DNA of 10,118 nucleotides from Gammaproteobacteria bacterium GWE2_37_16 (GTDB lineage Bacteria > Pseudomonadota > Gammaproteobacteria > UBA9339). The stretch spans positions 1 to 10,118 of the forward strand of contig MGXG01000037.1 in the NCBI GenBank assembly GCA_001801285.1, written 5' to 3'. The notes beneath the pieces were generated by a model. It did no database searches and was not told the origin of the DNA. It saw only the letters and a list, made by a program, of their open reading frames with translations. The position numbers and the translations under genes were made by a program. Positions 1 through 7,171 of this stretch are shown in pieces (positions within the stretch are counted from its first letter, which is position 1; every line of letters begins with the position of its first letter).

Positions 1-162
1 GCTAATTGCTAAGCTAACTATGGACTAAAAACAGGTTGACGGAAATTTGGTCGATTAGGGCTTGGAACCCCAAGATCATTTCAAGAAAATCAACACGTTA
101 GTGCCAGAATATTGTCTGCGATGCAATCCAATTTTAACGTAAACTACCTTTTTAGATGGCTA

Positions 163-2007
163 CTAACTTCCAGGACGTGGATGTTTGTCACCATTTGACT
201 TATCATCTGAGCGCGAGTGTTTTTTTGACCCAGGATTTTCTGCATTTGACGCGGGCTGTATAGCAAAAAATCCAGCCGCAATAGTTGAACTTGTGCTTAT
301 AGAAATGGAAGCGGCTGGATTTAATGAGGAAGAACAACAAAAAAGCTGTTTTAAGTCATCATTAACAAATGATTCTATTCTACTAACTCTCTCTTGATTA
401 TAATCAGTACTATTTCTTGCTATTCTTATAGATTGTTCGGCAATTCTAATTAAATCTTCTACAAATTTTACAGGGATATGATTAACTTTATGACTATCAA
501 TATCCTCAAACATTCTTTGAATTAATTGATCTAACTCCACTAAATACTCAGGTCTTAATCCCGGTCCGCCTGATATGTCTTTGTATTTTCGCAAGAGCAT
601 CAGTAAAGCATCATATTGTTGTGGCTCTAATATACCACTATTTTGTGGAGATAGTGGGGTAGGAGAAGGTGGTGGCAAGGACGATGGGGCAGGTCGTTCT
701 ATAACTGAAGGGATAGGAGGATTAACAACAGGGACAGCTTCTTGTTGTATTAGCTGTCGTAAAATTGCTCTACTATTGAGTCCATCGTTTAATACTAAAG
801 CATCATAATGACTAATTCCATCATAGCGAACAAATATTGGATCACCAGCTCCCTGTCTTGATAGAGCCGCTTCAACATCACCACGATTTCTTATGTTGTC
901 ATCTGGTCCGACCACCACTATAGGACGGTTAAGCAAACGCGCCAATATAACTTGTTCTAGTTGCCCAGCCCACTCAGGTCTTGCTCTTACTCTTTCAATA
1001 TATTCTTGTATGGTTTGACCAGTTTCTAAGGTTATAAAATCTTTATATTGGTCTTGATTATGTTCAAGATTTGCAGCAACTATATTACGTAAAAAAGTTA
1101 TATTCTCACCATGAGATAAATAGTAAGTAACCGCTCTATAAAAACAATGACCGTCCCCAATTACAGGCACTAAATCCAAACCTTCTATTCGTTTAACAGT
1201 AAAACAGGACATGGTCGGTAATGGCTGAATTGGTATTCTTCTATAAAGTGCTTTAATTACCTCGTGAATTAATGGGTTATTAATTGGCGGTTTAAGAACA
1301 TCAATGAGATGCAATATAAGCTTAACCAAAGCCCTATTGCTAAAACCAATGGAATTTAAATATGTTAACAATTGTTTCCCTTTCTGAGGACCAAATATTA
1401 GGTCGAACACTATTATTAATGCAAATTTTCTGGGGAGGTCTAAAACATCCCCTAAACCAAAAGGTAACTCTACAGACCCAGCTAGTGGTCTTAACACATT
1501 AATCTCTGGGCGATCCAGAGATTTTTTTAGCTGTTCCAGCTTTAACTTGTTTAATAATTCATCTGCTGTTGCCGGTAAAATATCTTTAGGTGAATAAATA
1601 TGGTCGGGAAAAGACTTGCCTGAAAACATTTGTTCAATTTTACCGCGTTCAATTCCTGATACATAAATGGTAATTAATTCATATAATTTTTTTCTGGTAT
1701 CCTCCTCCGAAAAAAACTTTCTCAAGAGTACTGGGAGTTGATTATAAAAATGCGATACAGCCGAAATATAATCAGGTAATGCTGTTTTAAATAATGCAAT
1801 TAAAGCATTAACTTCAAAAGAATTTAATATTTGAATTAATCCCCTAATTATAGGTATTGCTTCTTTAGTAACTAATCCATCATCTATTAATGAAGAAAAG
1901 CCATTACATAACCGTTGAATGGTATTTTCTAATAAAACCATCGCTTGAGTTATTGTTTGATTGTCAGAAACAAGTGTAGAGCTCGACGTATTAGGAGTTG
2001 TATGCAT
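163..2007 (-). CDS. OTU-domain cysteine protease, effector-like
   Basis: A 614-residue protein with an OTU (ovarian tumour) fold near residues 274-407. The Cys box GDGHCFYRAV supplies Asp285 and catalytic Cys288, and SHYDAL supplies His400, completing the expected triad. OTU proteases cleave ubiquitin from proteins; bacteria have no ubiquitin, so the substrate would be in a eukaryotic host (inference). A mostly helical region of about 265 residues precedes the OTU domain. A proline-rich linker (about 425-455), a second helical region (about 460-555) and a polar, lysine- and serine-rich tail follow. No signal peptide or membrane span is seen, which would fit delivery by a type IV-like system. 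A GTG three codons upstream (2014-2016) lies inside the Shine-Dalgarno sequence, so I start at the ATG. It is the last gene of the four-gene minus-strand block. The domain call is firm; deubiquitinase activity and secretion are inferred. Confidence 0.85.
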   Translation of the reverse strand: MHTTPNTSSSTLVSDNQTITQAMVLLENTIQRLCNGFSSLIDDGLVTKEAIPIIRGLIQILNSFEVNALIALFKTALPDYISAVSHFYNQLPVLLRKFFSEEDTRKKLYELITIYVSGIERGKIEQMFSGKSFPDHIYSPKDILPATADELLNKLKLEQLKKSLDRPEINVLRPLAGSVELPFGLGDVLDLPRKFALIIVFDLIFGPQKGKQLLTYLNSIGFSNRALVKLILHLIDVLKPPINNPLIHEVIKALYRRIPIQPLPTMSCFTVKRIEGLDLVPVIGDGHCFYRAVTYYLSHGENITFLRNIVAANLEHNQDQYKDFITLETGQTIQEYIERVRARPEWAGQLEQVILARLLNRPIVVVGPDDNIRNRGDVEAALSRQGAGDPIFVRYDGISHYDALVLNDGLNSRAILRQLIQQEAVPVVNPPIPSVIERPAPSSLPPPSPTPLSPQNSGILEPQQYDALLMLLRKYKDISGGPGLRPEYLVELDQLIQRMFEDIDSHKVNHIPVKFVEDLIRIAEQSIRIARNSTDYNQERVSRIESFVNDDLKQLFCCSSSLNPAASISISTSSTIAAGFFAIQPASNAENPGSKKHSRSDDKSNGDKHPRPGS

Positions 2008-2013
2008 AATATT

Positions 2014-2019
2014 CACCTT
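2014..2019 (-). promoter_or_regulatory. Ribosome binding site of the OTU gene
   Basis: AAGGTG lies 6 nt before the ATG at 2007. It overlaps the alternative GTG at 2016 and therefore argues for the downstream ATG as the start. Confidence 0.7.
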
Positions 2020-2047
2020 TTAAATTAAAAATTAATACAGTATTTAT

Positions 2048-2061
2048 CGTGGCTTGCCACG
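2048..2061. repeat. Short perfect palindrome
   Basis: CGTGGC-TT-GCCACG is a perfect 6-bp stem with a 2-nt loop, in the gap between the OTU gene and the CaaX-protein gene. On the minus strand its centre reads GCAAGC, as does the related element at 2148-2167. It looks like a dispersed intergenic palindromic repeat. Confidence 0.5.
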
Positions 2062-2064
2062 GGC

Positions 2065-2119
2065 ACCTTTCGCGTAAAATTTGAAAACCACGGGGGTTTC
2101 CAATTTTATAAGCGAAGGT
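2065..2119. repeat. Imperfect 55-bp hairpin element
   Basis: Two 25-nt arms (2065-2089 and 2095-2119) are imperfect inverse copies around a 5-nt loop. ACCTTTCGCG pairs with the AGCGAAGGT end, the AT-rich middles pair with one slipped base, and GAAAACC pairs with GGTTTCC with one mismatch. It has no T run, so it is unlikely to be an intrinsic terminator. It resembles a REP- or MITE-like intergenic element and sits beside two smaller palindromes. Confidence 0.5.
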
Positions 2120-2147
2120 CGGTCCCGAAGTAAAAATTTTCTTAATA

Positions 2148-2167
2148 CCCTGTAGCTTGCCGCAAGG
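2148..2167. repeat. Imperfect palindrome with GCAAGC core
   Basis: CCCTGTAGCTTGCCGCAAGG is an imperfect palindrome. Its minus-strand centre, GCAAGC, matches the centre of the element at 2048-2061. The stems have decayed. Probably a dispersed intergenic repeat. Confidence 0.35.
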
Positions 2168-2239
2168 ATAGAAAATTCAGATCTTCGCTAAATTTATTTC
2201 CACAAGAAAAATCAGCGGTAATTAGATAGTAGTTGTAAT

Positions 2240-3139
2240 TTAAAGGATAATACAACTTCTTTGCTGTTGTTGTGGTGCTGGTAATGCCAAAGCATTTATT
2301 CTTTGTTCAGCTCGTAGAGCAGCGTCTCGATCTTCCTGACCAAAGTTAGCAACCAAACCAGCCCTTTGTAATCCCAAACATGAATCTTCATATGCCATTC
2401 GTTCTTGATTAAGAACTTCTTGGTATTTGTTTTGATAATATCTCCAAACTTGGTCAACCGTAAAAAGGCTGCCCGCAGTTCCAACTATTGCTCCTATAAT
2501 TGCTCCAGTAGCTATAGCCTTAATAGTTGCTCCGGCAACCACAAGAGCAAGTCCTCCTCCAGTTAGAGCACAAAGCATGCCTCCGATAACGGCCACAAGT
2601 ACGTATGTACCAGTACCCCAACTTGGAGGAATTGGTCTAGGTTGTGCCGGATGTAAAATTCTGTCTATTTCTTGACCAATAACTAGATCTAAACGTAAAC
2701 GATCTCGCGATCTAGTCAAAAGTCCTTGCATATTTTGTAAATCTTGTACTTCTGGATGGCGACCTATGCGACTTAATAAGTTATCAATCTCATTTAGTAA
2801 CTCATTTGCTATATCAATTAAAGTATTTGTTTGTGCAATTGTTCTAAAATAATTGACATCGCTTAAAGTTCTAAGTGTGCTATTATAAAATCCGTGTACT
2901 GTATTTAATAAATCAACAATTTGGGTGTCTACTGCTTCCGGACCAAGGACAGGATGTAAGTAAGAGGTATAGTCAGCCTTAATTCTATCAAATTGAATTT
3001 TTGGCCATGGTACTTTCTGTCCCTGAATAACAGGAACTGGTGGATGAACATTTATGTCAAGTTTATATAAGTTAAGAGGAACATTAAAATTAGCTCCATT
3101 ATATGTAATGTCACCATCTATAAAAATAGCTATTGGCAT
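2240..3139 (-). CDS. Membrane protein with C-terminal CaaX box
   Basis: A 299-residue protein that I do not recognise as a known family. The N-terminal 170 residues look soluble and mixed, with helical stretches from about 70 to 160. Two adjacent glycine- and alanine-rich hydrophobic segments (about 178-200 and 203-226) could form a membrane hairpin. A glutamine-rich stretch comes just before the very end, which reads Cys296-Ile-Ile-Leu and then TAA. CIIL is a textbook CaaX motif, and Leu at the last position favours geranylgeranylation by host GGTase I. Bacteria lack these enzymes, so the motif makes sense only for a protein delivered into a host cell; Legionella AnkB is a known precedent for this strategy. 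The ATG has a good AGGAG (3147-3151) 7 nt upstream. A terminator-like hairpin separates it from the gene upstream. The reading frame is firm; function is unknown. Confidence 0.8.
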   Translation of the reverse strand: MPIAIFIDGDITYNGANFNVPLNLYKLDINVHPPVPVIQGQKVPWPKIQFDRIKADYTSYLHPVLGPEAVDTQIVDLLNTVHGFYNSTLRTLSDVNYFRTIAQTNTLIDIANELLNEIDNLLSRIGRHPEVQDLQNMQGLLTRSRDRLRLDLVIGQEIDRILHPAQPRPIPPSWGTGTYVLVAVIGGMLCALTGGGLALVVAGATIKAIATGAIIGAIVGTAGSLFTVDQVWRYYQNKYQEVLNQERMAYEDSCLGLQRAGLVANFGQEDRDAALRAEQRINALALPAPQQQQRSCIIL

Positions 3140-3164
3140 AATTTTTCTCCTAATATAGTAAACT

Positions 3165-3190
3165 AAAAATAGTCTCTTTATTAGAGACTA
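3165..3190 (-). terminator. Weak intrinsic terminator after the one-span protein gene
   Basis: On the minus strand, 8-bp arms TAGTCTCT and AGAGACTA around a 5-nt loop are followed by five Ts (3169-3165). It starts 5 nt after the stop codon of the 3196-3981 gene. The stem is AT-rich, so termination is probably partial and may only reduce read-through into the CaaX-protein gene. Confidence 0.5.
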
Positions 3191-3195
3191 TAACT

Positions 3196-3981
3196 CTACA
3201 AAAAATTACCGACTCTTTGGTCTTGTACTATCTTGCTTTCATAACTTGTAGCTAAAGCCAGAAGGTTTTCTCGTTCTTCTATTAAGCAAGTTAATTTTGC
3301 TTTTGTTAAAGGATATATTCTGTCTGAAGAAAATAACCCTGATAAACCATGACTTTTTATCACTGGTCGACATTTATTGGCTGCTAAGCAAACTGATGCG
3401 ATGAAAACCATCACGCTAATAACCAATGATATTGTTCCAATAAATCGTAAGGTTGATATAGTATTACTACTAAGTGTATTTTTTAAAAAAGACCCCATTA
3501 GGTTTTTCATCTCATAATAAAGAAGAGCATATCCAACAGAACCACCAGCAGCGTAAAGCTCTTTTTTAAATTCTGGTTTGTGACCAGTTGGTAATGTTGT
3601 ACCCATATTTTCCATAACTTTCAAACGAGTTTCCTCTTCACTTATTGCTAAAGCATTATTTAAAAGATTGCTATAACATGCTATACATAATATTAAATAG
3701 CTACGGTTTCCAGGCGATAAAGTCTGATGAAATCTTTCATATTCCTCATAAGCTGTTTTGTATGCATGTTGAATTAATTCCTTATCATGTGTACTGGTAT
3801 CTTTGGTGTGTAAAAAAAGCGCAGTTTCATGATATAATTTTTTCATAAAATCGTGCAATAATCCTGTTCTTTCATCAGGGGGTAGTTGAGAAGATGCTTT
3901 ATATCTTGACCATGCCCTACTAATATCATCAAGTTTAGTTACTTTACTAACTTCATCAATTGGACTTAGTTGCGAAAACAT
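3196..3981 (-). CDS. Hypothetical protein with one membrane span
   Basis: A 261-residue protein of no recognised family. The first 130 residues look helical and charged, with no signal peptide. A glycine-containing amphipathic stretch (about 143-165) leads to one strongly hydrophobic segment at about 178-201, then a basic patch (NKCRP) and a helical tail of about 50 residues. This could place it in a membrane with its N-terminus on one side. The ATG is preceded by GGAG at 3989-3992, 7 nt away. It starts 24 bp after the lipase-like gene and ends at a terminator-like hairpin, so the two are probably co-transcribed. Its company (OTU, lipase-like and CaaX proteins) suggests an effector or an effector partner, but the sequence itself shows no enzymatic motif. 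Confidence 0.75.
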   Translation of the reverse strand: MFSQLSPIDEVSKVTKLDDISRAWSRYKASSQLPPDERTGLLHDFMKKLYHETALFLHTKDTSTHDKELIQHAYKTAYEEYERFHQTLSPGNRSYLILCIACYSNLLNNALAISEEETRLKVMENMGTTLPTGHKPEFKKELYAAGGSVGYALLYYEMKNLMGSFLKNTLSSNTISTLRFIGTISLVISVMVFIASVCLAANKCRPVIKSHGLSGLFSSDRIYPLTKAKLTCLIEERENLLALATSYESKIVQDQRVGNFL

Positions 3982-4005
3982 AATTATTCTCCATTTTATA
4001 TATTA

Positions 4006-5226
4006 TTAAATTGGATTTAAATCAAATTCCTGCATTTTTGAGTCTAGTTGTATCTGCCTAACAAGAGAGGAATTTATTTCCTTATCCTGACATAAAGATG
4101 GAACTTTATGAAACCCTAAGGTATTTTCAAACCTTCGCCTTTGTGGTTCATTAGCAAAAAATAAATCAAATGTATTTAAGGAGTCAGTACAATATTCCAT
4201 ATGAGAACGTCTCAAATATGGTGGAACAATTAGCCAAGCATCTGCTATACTATAACCAGAAATCTGCTGTAAACTCCTTTCTTCCTCTCTATTCTGTATT
4301 CTTAAATAATCAGCATCTGATCTAACAGTTGAAAAAAAGGATACTACACTAGAATATATGCCATTTATAAAGCCATGAGTGCGTTTAGCACGATATTCAG
4401 CATGCTGAATTTTACTTGGCCATGATAAAATAGGAGCTTGTAAAGCCGGCTCACCAGTTGCAATATGAAATGTAGCTAGAATATTATCTAGAGCATGCAT
4501 TCTTAATTGATGCTCAAGTTCGATTGTGACTACTCCTTTTAAAACTTCAAATAATCCTTTAAAAGTAAAGTTTCCTAATAATAATATATTTAGATCAGCG
4601 GTTAACAATTGTTTAATATGAGGAACAAAAATGCGGGCTAGTTTAGCAGCATAATGTTCATTATTAGCTGTATTAATTATATTCGGCGATGAAAGATAAG
4701 AAGTAATAGGAAAAGCATCCCTATTAGCTGGTCTAAAATCATCTTGCTGTAACATATTTTGTGCAATACCAGGACTATCAAAAGTAATAGTTTTTGTAGT
4801 ATATCCTGGTATAACATGGGTAGGGGCGCTAAAATGTAGCGCATTTAATTCAGCATGCAGCGCGCCAAGAGAATGTCCAGTTTCAACAAAACATCTTTTG
4901 TCATTATAAGTAGGATCAGTTCTAACTAAATCTCTGATGGCTTGAGAAAACTGCAAAGCGCTAGTTTGAGCTGGTGGACGCATACCAAGTACTATATATG
5001 CGTCTGACACTAAATTGGCTATATATTGTGGATCTGTTCCTCTATGTGCAATAATTACCTCAGGACAGCCATCTTTGGTAATAGCAACTCCAGAATAAGC
5101 AAAACCATTTAAGTTACCTTCCCGAAGATTGGCAATCTGAACTAATCTCCATCCAGGTCTAAGTTTTTGTGGACTAGGATTATAAGCATAATCGGAAGCT
5201 AATGCATAATCGTAAGTTGTAAACAT
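4006..5226 (-). CDS. Lipase class 3-like alpha/beta hydrolase
   Basis: A 406-residue protein whose first 250 residues carry alpha/beta-hydrolase (lipase class 3-like) landmarks: HRGTDP near residues 61-66, typical of the oxyanion region; the nucleophile elbow GHSLG with Ser119; and TFDSPG with Asp150. His244 in MHALDNI is the most likely third triad member; His239 is an alternative. The C-terminal 150 residues match nothing I know. The family hydrolyses ester bonds in lipids; the exact substrate is unknown. There is no signal peptide. A TTG six codons upstream is possible, but the ATG at 5226 has AGGA (5236-5239) 9 nt before it and is preferred. It is the first gene of the four-gene minus-strand block. 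Given those neighbours, a host-membrane phospholipase role is plausible but inferred. Confidence 0.75.
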   Translation of the reverse strand: MFTTYDYALASDYAYNPSPQKLRPGWRLVQIANLREGNLNGFAYSGVAITKDGCPEVIIAHRGTDPQYIANLVSDAYIVLGMRPPAQTSALQFSQAIRDLVRTDPTYNDKRCFVETGHSLGALHAELNALHFSAPTHVIPGYTTKTITFDSPGIAQNMLQQDDFRPANRDAFPITSYLSSPNIINTANNEHYAAKLARIFVPHIKQLLTADLNILLLGNFTFKGLFEVLKGVVTIELEHQLRMHALDNILATFHIATGEPALQAPILSWPSKIQHAEYRAKRTHGFINGIYSSVVSFFSTVRSDADYLRIQNREEERSLQQISGYSIADAWLIVPPYLRRSHMEYCTDSLNTFDLFFANEPQRRRFENTLGFHKVPSLCQDKEINSSLVRQIQLDSKMQEFDLNPI

Positions 5227-5235
5227 ATTGATTTT

Positions 5236-5239
5236 TCCT
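5236..5239 (-). promoter_or_regulatory. Ribosome binding site of the lipase-like gene
   Basis: AGGA lies 9 nt before the ATG at 5226. It falls downstream of the alternative TTG at 5244 and therefore supports the ATG. Confidence 0.5.
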
Positions 5240-5290
5240 ATCAATCAAAATTTACAGTATTGTACATAAACTAATTTTTGGTGGCTACAT

Positions 5291-5902
5291 GTAAAAATAC
5301 CCACCCTAGCCTACCTTCGAGTATCAACCAATAAGCAAGATTTAGCTAACCAAAAATTAGCAATTTTAGAATACTCATGAAAACATAAAATCAAAATTAC
5401 ACAGTTTATCGAGGCGCAAGTATCATCGCGCAAATCTACTAAAGAACGTAAAATTGACTACTTACTAAAAAAGCTAACTGTTGGTGATACCATTATTGTT
5501 AGCGAACTATCCCGTCTCGGTCGCAGTCTTAGTCAAATTATCTTCTTAATCGATGAATTTATCAAAAACAAAATTCAACTTATTGCGATCAAAGAATACC
5601 TTATTGTCGATGGCAAACAAAGTATACACAACAAAGTCATCATGGCTATGTTCGGCTTGTTTGCTGAAATAGAGCGCGATTTAATTTCTGAGCGCACTAA
5701 ACATGGTTTACAAACCGCTATTAGTAAAGGGAAACAGCTTGGTCGTCCCAAAGGTTCTCTTAGTTCTTCTAAGCTCAACAGAAAAGAAGAAATCAAACAA
5801 TTACTAAAATTAAAAGTTTCCAAGTCTTCTGTTGCTAAAATAATGGGAGTTTCGCACACTACTTTGCTGCATTTTATTGAAACACGGAAACTCAATGCAT
5901 AA
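5291..5902 (+). pseudogene. Serine resolvase/invertase, broken
   Basis: One plus-strand frame gives a nearly complete small serine recombinase of about 200 residues. It starts around TLAYLRVSTNKQDLANQK, which has the catalytic Ser of the RVS motif. It continues through the SELSRLGRSL arginine box at about 5504-5533 and the MFGLFAEIERDLISERT helix, and ends in a helix-turn-helix (SKSSVAKIMGVSHTTLLHF) with TAA at 5900-5902. Two defects break it. An in-frame TGA at 5378-5380 (probably from CGA, Arg) follows LAILEYS. No ATG, GTG or TTG precedes the conserved start in frame; an ATG at 5289 is one frame off and runs straight into TAA. The remaining open part could start only at ATG 5642, giving an 86-residue fragment without the active site. 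It is likely a relic of a transposon or integrated element. It is divergent from the lipase-like gene. Confidence 0.85.
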
Positions 5903-5912
5903 ATAATGTATT

Positions 5913-6434
5913 TTATACTGTCTGTTTTTTATCAATAGCTTCCATTGAAATATAAATTGCCTGTTTGCCACTAAGCACTGCAAGAGCATTTTTTCTCATT
6001 TCTTCTTGTTCTGAAATATAATGTCCATGAGCTTTGGGAAGATATGCCCCACTTTTTAAGTCATCTACACTAAACTTGTACCCTAATTTTTCACCCATCT
6101 CAATTAGTAAATCCACAAAAAGATCGGTTGATTTATCAACCCAATCTTTTATTTGTTGCTCATTAGTTGCTTCAGTTGCTGGGTAAAAATGTTCCCTATG
6201 TTTTTTCCAAGCAGCTATAACCTTTTTATCGGAATAAAACTCTAAATCAATCATATTTAATGCTTGTACATGTTCTGTAGACAATCGATTCGCTCTAGTA
6301 GTCATAAGGGTTTTAAATATAGTAAGTTGTCTTATTTTCTTAGAACGCCAATCTTCTATCCACGTTTGTACTCTAAGGGCTACTAAAGGAGCGAATAAAA
6401 CCGCTATTACCATTAGCCAATCAAAAACTCTCAT
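5913..6434 (-). CDS. DUF6680 family membrane-anchored protein
   Basis: A 173-residue protein that matches my memory of the DUF6680 family. It has an N-terminal membrane anchor (about residues 4-22), a short basic and tryptophan-containing stretch, the conserved segment FKTLMTTRANRLSTEHVQAL, then NMIDLEFYSDKKVI. A later block, LFVDLLIEMGEKLGY, ends near GAYLPKAHG. The biochemical role of the family is not known. Two adjacent ATGs (6437 and 6434) are possible; GAGG at 6441-6444 is 6 nt from the second and only 3 nt from the first, so I use 6434. The start overlaps the end of the HEPN gene by 14 bp, which implies translational coupling and a joint function. The gene ends 10 bp from the resolvase relic on the other strand. 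Confidence 0.8.
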   Translation of the reverse strand: MRVFDWLMVIAVLFAPLVALRVQTWIEDWRSKKIRQLTIFKTLMTTRANRLSTEHVQALNMIDLEFYSDKKVIAAWKKHREHFYPATEATNEQQIKDWVDKSTDLFVDLLIEMGEKLGYKFSVDDLKSGAYLPKAHGHYISEQEEMRKNALAVLSGKQAIYISMEAIDKKQTV

Positions 6435-7053
6435 CATCTACCTCATTTTGACCATCCGCCATATGCTTAATTTTTGCACAATCAGGATTGTTTCTATTTT
6501 TCCAAAGGAATGTGCCATAAAAAAGTAAATTATTTACATCATTATAGGAGCTCCAAAAAGATGGGGGTGGGTCATTATCCCACCAGTCGATTTCATTACC
6601 CCTTAGCGCTTCATATACTTTTTTTAATAAGTCTAAACAGTAGACTGCCACGTTCTCTAGTTCTTGTAGATTTTTCGCACGTTGCGTCGCAGTTGCTATC
6701 TTATAATCAAAATGTGCAAGTTCTTTGTTTCTATATGTTTTTAATTTCTCAACTTTTGGAGCTAGTTTAACATATACTGCGTCTAATTTGGCTTTTTCAT
6801 TTATATTATCTATCAAAGGCAATATCTTTTTAAGTGAGAAATTAACACGTCCACCTGTGTCAGCAGGATCAAATAAGCGCACAACTTTTAAAACCAATAG
6901 ATCAGTAAGCATTATACGAAGATCATAAAAAAAATGTTTTGCTTCATTGAGAAACTTATTATCTTGTTTATAAAAATTAGTCAAATAACAGTGAATTTGT
7001 ATACAGTCGCATATTTCTGTATATAAAGTATCGATAACTATTTTGTTTTTCAT
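6421..7053 (-). CDS. AbiU2-like HEPN-domain protein
   Basis: A 210-residue, mainly helical protein. The segment YRNKELAHFD holds Arg108 and His114, an RX5H motif of the kind that forms the RNase active site in HEPN proteins. The surrounding pattern (RNKxLAHxD after a long helical bundle with VLKVVRLFDPADTGG) resembles the AbiU2-like HEPN family, named after a lactococcal abortive-infection protein. HEPN proteins with this motif commonly cleave RNA in toxin-antitoxin and phage-defence systems; activity here is inferred. The tail is rich in Trp, Asn and Asp. No clear Shine-Dalgarno sequence precedes the ATG at 7053. It overlaps the DUF6680 gene by 14 bp, so the pair forms an operon. A row of hairpins and an IS630 element lie upstream. 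Confidence 0.7.
   Translation of the reverse strand: MKNKIVIDTLYTEICDCIQIHCYLTNFYKQDNKFLNEAKHFFYDLRIMLTDLLVLKVVRLFDPADTGGRVNFSLKKILPLIDNINEKAKLDAVYVKLAPKVEKLKTYRNKELAHFDYKIATATQRAKNLQELENVAVYCLDLLKKVYEALRGNEIDWWDNDPPPSFWSSYNDVNNLLFYGTFLWKNRNNPDCAKIKHMADGQNEVDDESF
6441..6444 (-). promoter_or_regulatory. Ribosome binding site of the DUF6680 gene
   Basis: GAGG lies inside the 3' end of the HEPN gene, 6 nt before ATG 6434 and only 3 nt before ATG 6437. This supports the downstream start. Confidence 0.5.
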
Positions 7054-7091
7054 TGGTGATTTTCTGAATTTAACTTATCTAAATGAATCTC

Positions 7092-7109
7092 CATGGACTT
7101 ACGCCCATG
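7092..7109. repeat. Palindrome 1 of the hairpin row
   Basis: CATGG and CCATG arms flank an 8-nt loop. On the minus strand the loop contains GTAAGT. First of four hairpins within 100 bp upstream of the HEPN gene. Confidence 0.4.
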
Positions 7110-7122
7110 ATATCAACTGTTA

Positions 7123-7135
7123 CGAGCTATGCTCG
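7123..7135. repeat. Palindrome 2 of the hairpin row
   Basis: CGAGC-TAT-GCTCG is a perfect 5-bp stem with a 3-nt loop, directly abutting the next palindrome. Confidence 0.4.
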
Positions 7136-7161
7136 CTTGAATTTACTTACGTAAATTCAAG
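7136..7161. repeat. Palindrome 3 of the hairpin row, perfect 11-bp arms
   Basis: CTTGAATTTAC and GTAAATTCAAG are perfect 11-bp inverse copies around TTAC. It is the strongest of the four hairpins. No T run follows, so a terminator role is unlikely. It may be a protein-binding site or part of a structured transcript. Confidence 0.6.
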
Positions 7162-7171
7162 AAAACTCCAT

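Noticed and set aside
61..74. Small hairpin CTTGG-AACC-CCAAG downstream of the OTU gene.
   Set aside because: No T run follows on the minus strand and the stem has only 5 bp, so it cannot be called a terminator for the OTU gene.
59..142. A plus-strand frame ending in TAA at 140-142 with a CxxC motif (EYCLRCN), resembling the zinc-binding part of an IS66-type transposase.
   Set aside because: Only about 27 codons, closed by a TAG at 56-58, with no other matching part in the window. Too short to support even as a relic.
185..808. Plus-strand open frames within the OTU gene region.
   Set aside because: They lie antisense to a well-supported OTU gene, have no good ribosome sites and show no recognisable domain.
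2008..2040. TTAAT repeats upstream of the OTU gene, considered as a PmrA-type box of Legionella effector genes.
   Set aside because: The two TTAAT units are 2 nt apart instead of the expected spacing, and such runs are common in AT-rich DNA.
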